The notes under the pieces are model-generated. The model was given only the letters and a program-made list of their open reading frames with translations, was not told the DNA's origin and ran no database searches. DNA of 9,562 bases from Clostridia bacterium. Lineage in GTDB: Bacteria > Bacillota_A > Clostridia > Lachnospirales > Cellulosilyticaceae. Below are positions 6,864 through 9,562 of this stretch, one piece after another (position 1 is the stretch's first letter; each line of letters opens with the position of its first letter). The stretch covers positions 1 through 9,562 of the forward strand of contig JARBTY010000111.1 in assembly GCA_029239935.1 (NCBI GenBank). The letters run 5' to 3'. The position numbers and the translations under genes are program-made.

Positions 6864-7385
6864 TTATGATTTCCATACAGTAAATAATGATTCATATTGA
6901 GCAAGTGCATCCCCTTGAACAACTATCTTTTCTTCATCCTCTGTTTTTATATTTTGTTCTATTGGAACTGGATTACAGCCATTTTTAACTAATTCAATTT
7001 GATCAATGGTAAATTGATTCCCACAGTTTTGGCATACAAGTACATTTCCTTCCTGCACATAATACCCCTTTCCTGAATTATTACAGGTCTGACAAGTATT
7101 AAGTGCCGTTCTAACTGTTCCGTCTGCTGCCCGCACAGCTAGGACTTCCATATAAGTGTCATTAGATTGGTAACCATAGAACTTGGCCTCTTCTGTAACA
7201 TCAGACTTAATAATAGTTAGGTCTCCTCCAGCAACTGTCTGGGTATCCTTAATACGCGTCTCTGAAGTGTCCTTTTTACTAAATAGTGTAAATAATGTTA
7301 TCACTGCAAAAATAGCACCTGCTATGATAATCGTTTTCTGATTTATAGTACTTTTAGAAGTTTTGTTATTTTTTTTTCTGTTCAT
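6864..7385 (-). CDS. Membrane-anchored DUF2318 protein (putative Fe-S/metal-binding)
   Basis: 173 residues from the ATG at 7385. The frame also opens at TTG 7406 and ATG 7400, but AGGAGA (7392-7397) lies 6 nt before 7385, which decides the start. A basic N-tail precedes one membrane segment (about 18-36), followed by an extracytoplasmic domain. Five cysteines are present: C98-x-x-C101, then C118-x-x-C121-G-N-x-F, then C137 in NGCNPVPI. This is the signature of the DUF2318 family, often described as Fe-S-containing and found with iron or other metal transport genes. With no polytopic part, this is a short single-anchor form. It is the first gene of the unit that continues with the microprotein, regulator and kinase. 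The 61-nt gap to the microprotein gene shows no terminator. Confidence 0.9.
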   Translation of the reverse strand: MNRKKNNKTSKSTINQKTIIIAGAIFAVITLFTLFSKKDTSETRIKDTQTVAGGDLTIIKSDVTEEAKFYGYQSNDTYMEVLAVRAADGTVRTALNTCQTCNNSGKGYYVQEGNVLVCQNCGNQFTIDQIELVKNGCNPVPIEQNIKTEDEEKIVVQGDALAQYESLFTVWKS

Positions 7386-7421
7386 CACGATTCTCCTCAT
7401 CTTCAATTAACATACCATGTC

Positions 7422-7430
7422 ATTATATCA
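7422..7430 (-). promoter_or_regulatory. Extended -10 promoter for the DUF2318-regulator unit
   Basis: On the minus strand TGATATAAT holds a perfect TATAAT (7422-7427) preceded by the TGn extension. No good -35 lies 16-18 nt upstream, which is typical of extended -10 promoters and of promoters that need an activator. The cognate response regulator is a natural candidate for that activator. The start codon is about 36 nt downstream. Confidence 0.6.
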
Positions 7431-7453
7431 AAGTTGTATGAATTTTTTATTGA

Positions 7454-7518
7454 TAATAAAAAAATACACTTTATGATATGGTATAGACTCCATACTATAC
7501 AATATCATGAGTGTATTT
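7454..7518 (-). terminator. Large hairpin terminator after the 98-residue membrane protein gene
   Basis: An imperfect inverted repeat with three paired blocks: AAATACACT (7462-7470) with AGTGTATTT (7510-7518), ATGATAT with ATATCAT, and GTATAG with CTATAC. They are separated by single mismatches or bulges. On the minus strand the hairpin is followed by TTTTTTTATT. It lies 34 nt after the stop at 7552 and separates two transcription units on the same strand. Confidence 0.85.
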
Positions 7519-7551
7519 CATCTCCATCATCATTTTTTATAATCTACTTAT

Positions 7552-7848
7552 TTATTTATTTTCTTCGTTAACTTTCTCTTTTTTATCATCTGAGCAACAG
7601 CTATGATTTTTTCCGCTTCTAAACATGCTTATCATCATGACGCCCATCATGATGGGACAAATCAAAGAGGATACGCCTGCTATGAGTTTATTAGCTCCTG
7701 CATTGTTAATTTGTAACAGGGGCAAAATACCTATTATTACTATAGGAAGTAAACAGCAAGCCCCCATCATGCCCATATGCTTCAAGGGGCCATGTCCCTT
7801 GAAGTTTTTATCCTTATCTCGGTTGTCGTTGTTATTTGAATGATGCAT
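7552..7848 (-). CDS. Small two-span His/Cys/Met-rich membrane protein
   Basis: 98 residues, family not firmly recognised. It has a charged His-bearing N-tail (H2, H3, H19, H24), then M25-G-M27-M28-G-A-C31-C32-L-L-P leading into membrane segment 1 (about 28-46). Segment 2 (about 54-76) contains C64-P65-I-M67-M68, and a polar tail carries C84-C85. CCxLP and CPxMM inside or at the edge of membrane helices, with flanking His and Met, resemble short membrane proteins found beside copper-handling genes. Soft-metal binding is a reasonable inference but is not shown. A perfect AGGAGGGA (7854-7861) lies 5 nt before the ATG. It follows the cupredoxin-fusion gene by 127 bp and precedes a strong terminator, so it may be the last gene of that transcript. 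Confidence 0.85.
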   Translation of the reverse strand: MHHSNNNDNRDKDKNFKGHGPLKHMGMMGACCLLPIVIIGILPLLQINNAGANKLIAGVSSLICPIMMGVMMISMFRSGKNHSCCSDDKKEKVNEENK

Positions 7849-7867
7849 TAAAATCCCTCCTGATAAA

Positions 7868-7878
7868 TGAATGATTCA
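7868..7878. repeat. 11-bp perfect dyad ahead of the 98-residue protein gene
   Basis: TGAAT-G-ATTCA reads as an inverted repeat directly upstream of the ribosome binding site. The inner 8 bp AATGATTC (7870-7877) recurs inverted as GAATCATT at 7959-7966, near the stop codon of the upstream gene. It may be an operator or chance in AT-rich DNA. Confidence 0.35.
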
Positions 7879-7975
7879 CTTATTGTTATTTTTATTCTGC
7901 TAATAATATAAGCATATCAAACCTTCATGGATTTTTCATGGATAAAAACATTTTAATTGAATCATTAATTCTTAA

Positions 7976-9562
7976 TTACCTAAGATATTTTTCTCGTATT
8001 GTATCTATATCAATTGCCTCTAAATCATCAACTACTTCAATGATTCCTAAAAGACCTTTATCATTTAAAATAGCATATCCCCCCTCTTTTTCAGGACTAA
8101 ACTGCACTTCATTAATGCCTTTTTCGGCAATAAATGAACTTAATTTATCTCCTTTAGCTGCATCCACAATAAGCCACTCACCTTCAGCATTGTCAAAACC
8201 ACTTAAATCAAAGGTCAGCCTAGTTGTTTCTCTGTTGCCTGTAACAACTATTAAGGGCTGTAATTCATAACCAATCCCCTTAAACACTGCACTTTGATCT
8301 TTCCCATCGACTAGTGCTTTATGAATCAATGTTTCAGTAGAAACCTGAGAAATATCATTACCATAGATACTTGGTTGAACAGGCTCAGCTTCAGCATCTT
8401 CTTCTATCGGGACAGCACAACAGCTGGGCCCGGTACTTGCAGGCGGTATTGATGAATCAACTTTTGAGGTATCTACTGTATCTAGTTCATCTACAACTTT
8501 TATAACACCTCTTATCATACCCATCCAACAGCTAAAATTAATATCCTTACCGTCTGGCGTAAATTCTATAATATTTTCTCCGCTCGTTATTTTCTTTTGA
8601 ATGTTTAATGAAGGTACAACAATAGCATTATTACAAGAATTTATTTGCTTTCCATCAATAATCCATTTAACAGGTATTCCCTTTTGGACGTAAAAGGCAT
8701 TAGGGGTATACCCTCTATTATCTGCTGTCATATTAATGACTTGTACCCCATCCTGTAATGTTGCTTTTATAACATTATTATTTGAAGAATTATTTGAATT
8801 ACTACCTAATACACTTTGAGTAGTAGCAGCAAGTGCCGTCATTGGATTAATATTGACACCTGCTAGTGCAAGTCCTCTATTACCCATAATAACTCCTAGA
8901 ATAATAATAAGAATCCCACTGGATTTAAGAATTTTTTTAGTATAGCTTTTGCTTAAAAGCCCGGATAATGCACCAAATCCTAACATCAGAGGTACTGTAC
9001 CTATAGAAAACATAAACATTGCTAAAGCACCATTTATCATACTGCCTGTACCTAGAGCAAAAAGCTGCATAGTTTGAAGTGGGCCGCAAGGCATAAATCC
9101 ATTTAAAACGCCAATCACAAAAGGACCTTTACCTTGGCTTTTAGTTTGACATACAAATTTAGGCAGCCTTATTTGAAACCTTCTAAAGATATTAAACCCA
9201 GCCATATTAAAACCCATCATAACCATAAATACTCCTGCAACTATCTGAAGTGCAGCTTTTGTAAAAATAGAAAGTGAAAATACCGAACCAACTGCTCCTA
9301 CTATTCCCCCAAGAATAGTATAGGACACAACTCTTCCCGTATTGTATAAAATAGCTGGTTTCATAGCTTCGAATTTGTTTTCATTTTCATTTGATAGGCT
9401 CTGAGACAACATAATCCCGCCGCACATCCCCACGCAATGCAAGGATGTAAGAACCCCTACCACAAAAAGAACTGCATATGAGGCATTAGCAAGCTTTGCT
9501 TCCATATCAAATCCACTGGTTTTTAGACCTAGTAATAGGATCGCCGCAAAAATAATCACTAT
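7976..9562 (-). CDS. UreH/SafE-type membrane protein fused to two cupredoxin-like domains (5' end cut)
   Basis: The frame is open to the right edge, with a GTG at 9559 that sits inside a membrane helix, so the true start is probably outside the window. About 528 residues are visible; numbers count from that GTG. Residues 1-230 hold about seven membrane spans of the UreH/SafE/DsbD-like family, with paired motifs HCVGMCGG (41-48) and GFMPCGP (154-160), whose cysteines are typical of metal or thiol-electron carriers. A Ser/Asn-rich linker (246-262) leads to a cupredoxin-like domain (about 265-357) with candidate ligands C309 and C344-W-M346-G-M348. A second linker contains C380-C381. A second domain (about 420-512) has the same strand pattern but none of these ligands. 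Relatives in Firmicutes often carry an N-terminal heavy-metal-associated domain, which could lie beyond the edge. The likely role is movement or reduction of copper at the cell envelope. No convincing terminator follows, so it may be co-transcribed with the 98-residue gene. Confidence 0.88.
   Translation of the reverse strand: MVIIFAAILLLGLKTSGFDMEAKLANASYAVLFVVGVLTSLHCVGMCGGIMLSQSLSNENENKFEAMKPAILYNTGRVVSYTILGGIVGAVGSVFSLSIFTKAALQIVAGVFMVMMGFNMAGFNIFRRFQIRLPKFVCQTKSQGKGPFVIGVLNGFMPCGPLQTMQLFALGTGSMINGALAMFMFSIGTVPLMLGFGALSGLLSKSYTKKILKSSGILIIILGVIMGNRGLALAGVNINPMTALAATTQSVLGSNSNNSSNNNVIKATLQDGVQVINMTADNRGYTPNAFYVQKGIPVKWIIDGKQINSCNNAIVVPSLNIQKKITSGENIIEFTPDGKDINFSCWMGMIRGVIKVVDELDTVDTSKVDSSIPPASTGPSCCAVPIEEDAEAEPVQPSIYGNDISQVSTETLIHKALVDGKDQSAVFKGIGYELQPLIVVTGNRETTRLTFDLSGFDNAEGEWLIVDAAKGDKLSSFIAEKGINEVQFSPEKEGGYAILNDKGLLGIIEVVDDLEAIDIDTIREKYLR

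Noticed and set aside
6546..6869. Plus-strand open frame of 107 codons across the regulator start and microprotein gene
   Set aside because: It runs antisense to the regulator and to the microprotein gene, which has a near-perfect ribosome binding site. Nothing supports its own start.
7878..7925. Promoter for the 98-residue protein gene (TTGATA upstream)
   Set aside because: A TTGATA hexamer is present on the minus strand, but no acceptable -10 lies 16-18 nt downstream.
7938..7975. Possible terminator directly after the cupredoxin-fusion gene
   Set aside because: TTAAT/ATTAA can pair ahead of a TTTTT run, but the stem is only five A/T pairs. It is too weak to call, so co-transcription with the 98-residue gene remains possible.
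7625..8270. Plus-strand open frames at 7625-7843 and 7938-8270
   Set aside because: Both are antisense to supported minus-strand genes and match no family I know.
1..9562. Transposons, CRISPR arrays, phage genes, tRNA genes
   Set aside because: By eye I saw no spaced direct repeats, transposase or integrase motifs, or tRNA cloverleaf with a TTCGA-type T-loop anywhere on either strand.

Overview
The window is AT-rich. It has strong AGGAGG-type ribosome binding sites, consensus TTGACA/TATAAT promoters and U-rich intrinsic terminators, and its protein families (RadA, SPL-type radical SAM, DUF2318, tiny 'LDCC-type' Cys proteins) point to a Gram-positive anaerobe of the class Clostridia. I cannot fix the genus from sequence alone.

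Left edge (1-213): two stacked sigma-A promoters on the minus strand fire leftward into a leader with an ACTTTGAAAACT-type boxA-like element. This is the usual head of a ribosomal RNA operon, so a 16S rRNA gene probably starts just off the left edge. Immediately upstream of it on the same strand (214-909) is a YgjP/DUF45-family protein whose zinc-protease active site has been lost.

910-2093: two plus-strand genes, a small Cys-rich helical protein of unknown function followed by a strong terminator, then a Nudix hydrolase. The Nudix gene overlaps by its last 9 bp a convergent minus-strand radical SAM gene of the SPL family (2085-2978). Upstream of that on the minus strand is radA (3056-4417), the recombination/branch-migration ATPase. 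This middle part is mostly housekeeping and DNA or nucleotide maintenance.

4530-9562 (all minus strand, so read right to left): an apparent envelope metal-handling cluster. Its first visible gene, cut by the right edge, is a polytopic UreH/SafE-type membrane protein (DsbD-like fold) fused to two cupredoxin-like domains, only the first of which keeps Cys/Met ligand candidates. Next comes a 98-residue two-span membrane protein rich in His, Cys and Met, followed by a large hairpin terminator. A second unit starts from an extended -10 promoter: a membrane-anchored DUF2318 protein with five cysteines, a 40-residue Cys-Cys microprotein found by reading the gap by eye, an OmpR-type response regulator and a sensor histidine kinase, ending in an intrinsic terminator. 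My inference is that the two-component system senses a metal or redox condition at the membrane, and that the surrounding Cys/Met-rich proteins bind or move the metal (copper is the leading guess, iron the alternative). The combination, with the microprotein next to the regulator, is the most promising candidate for a little-described system here.
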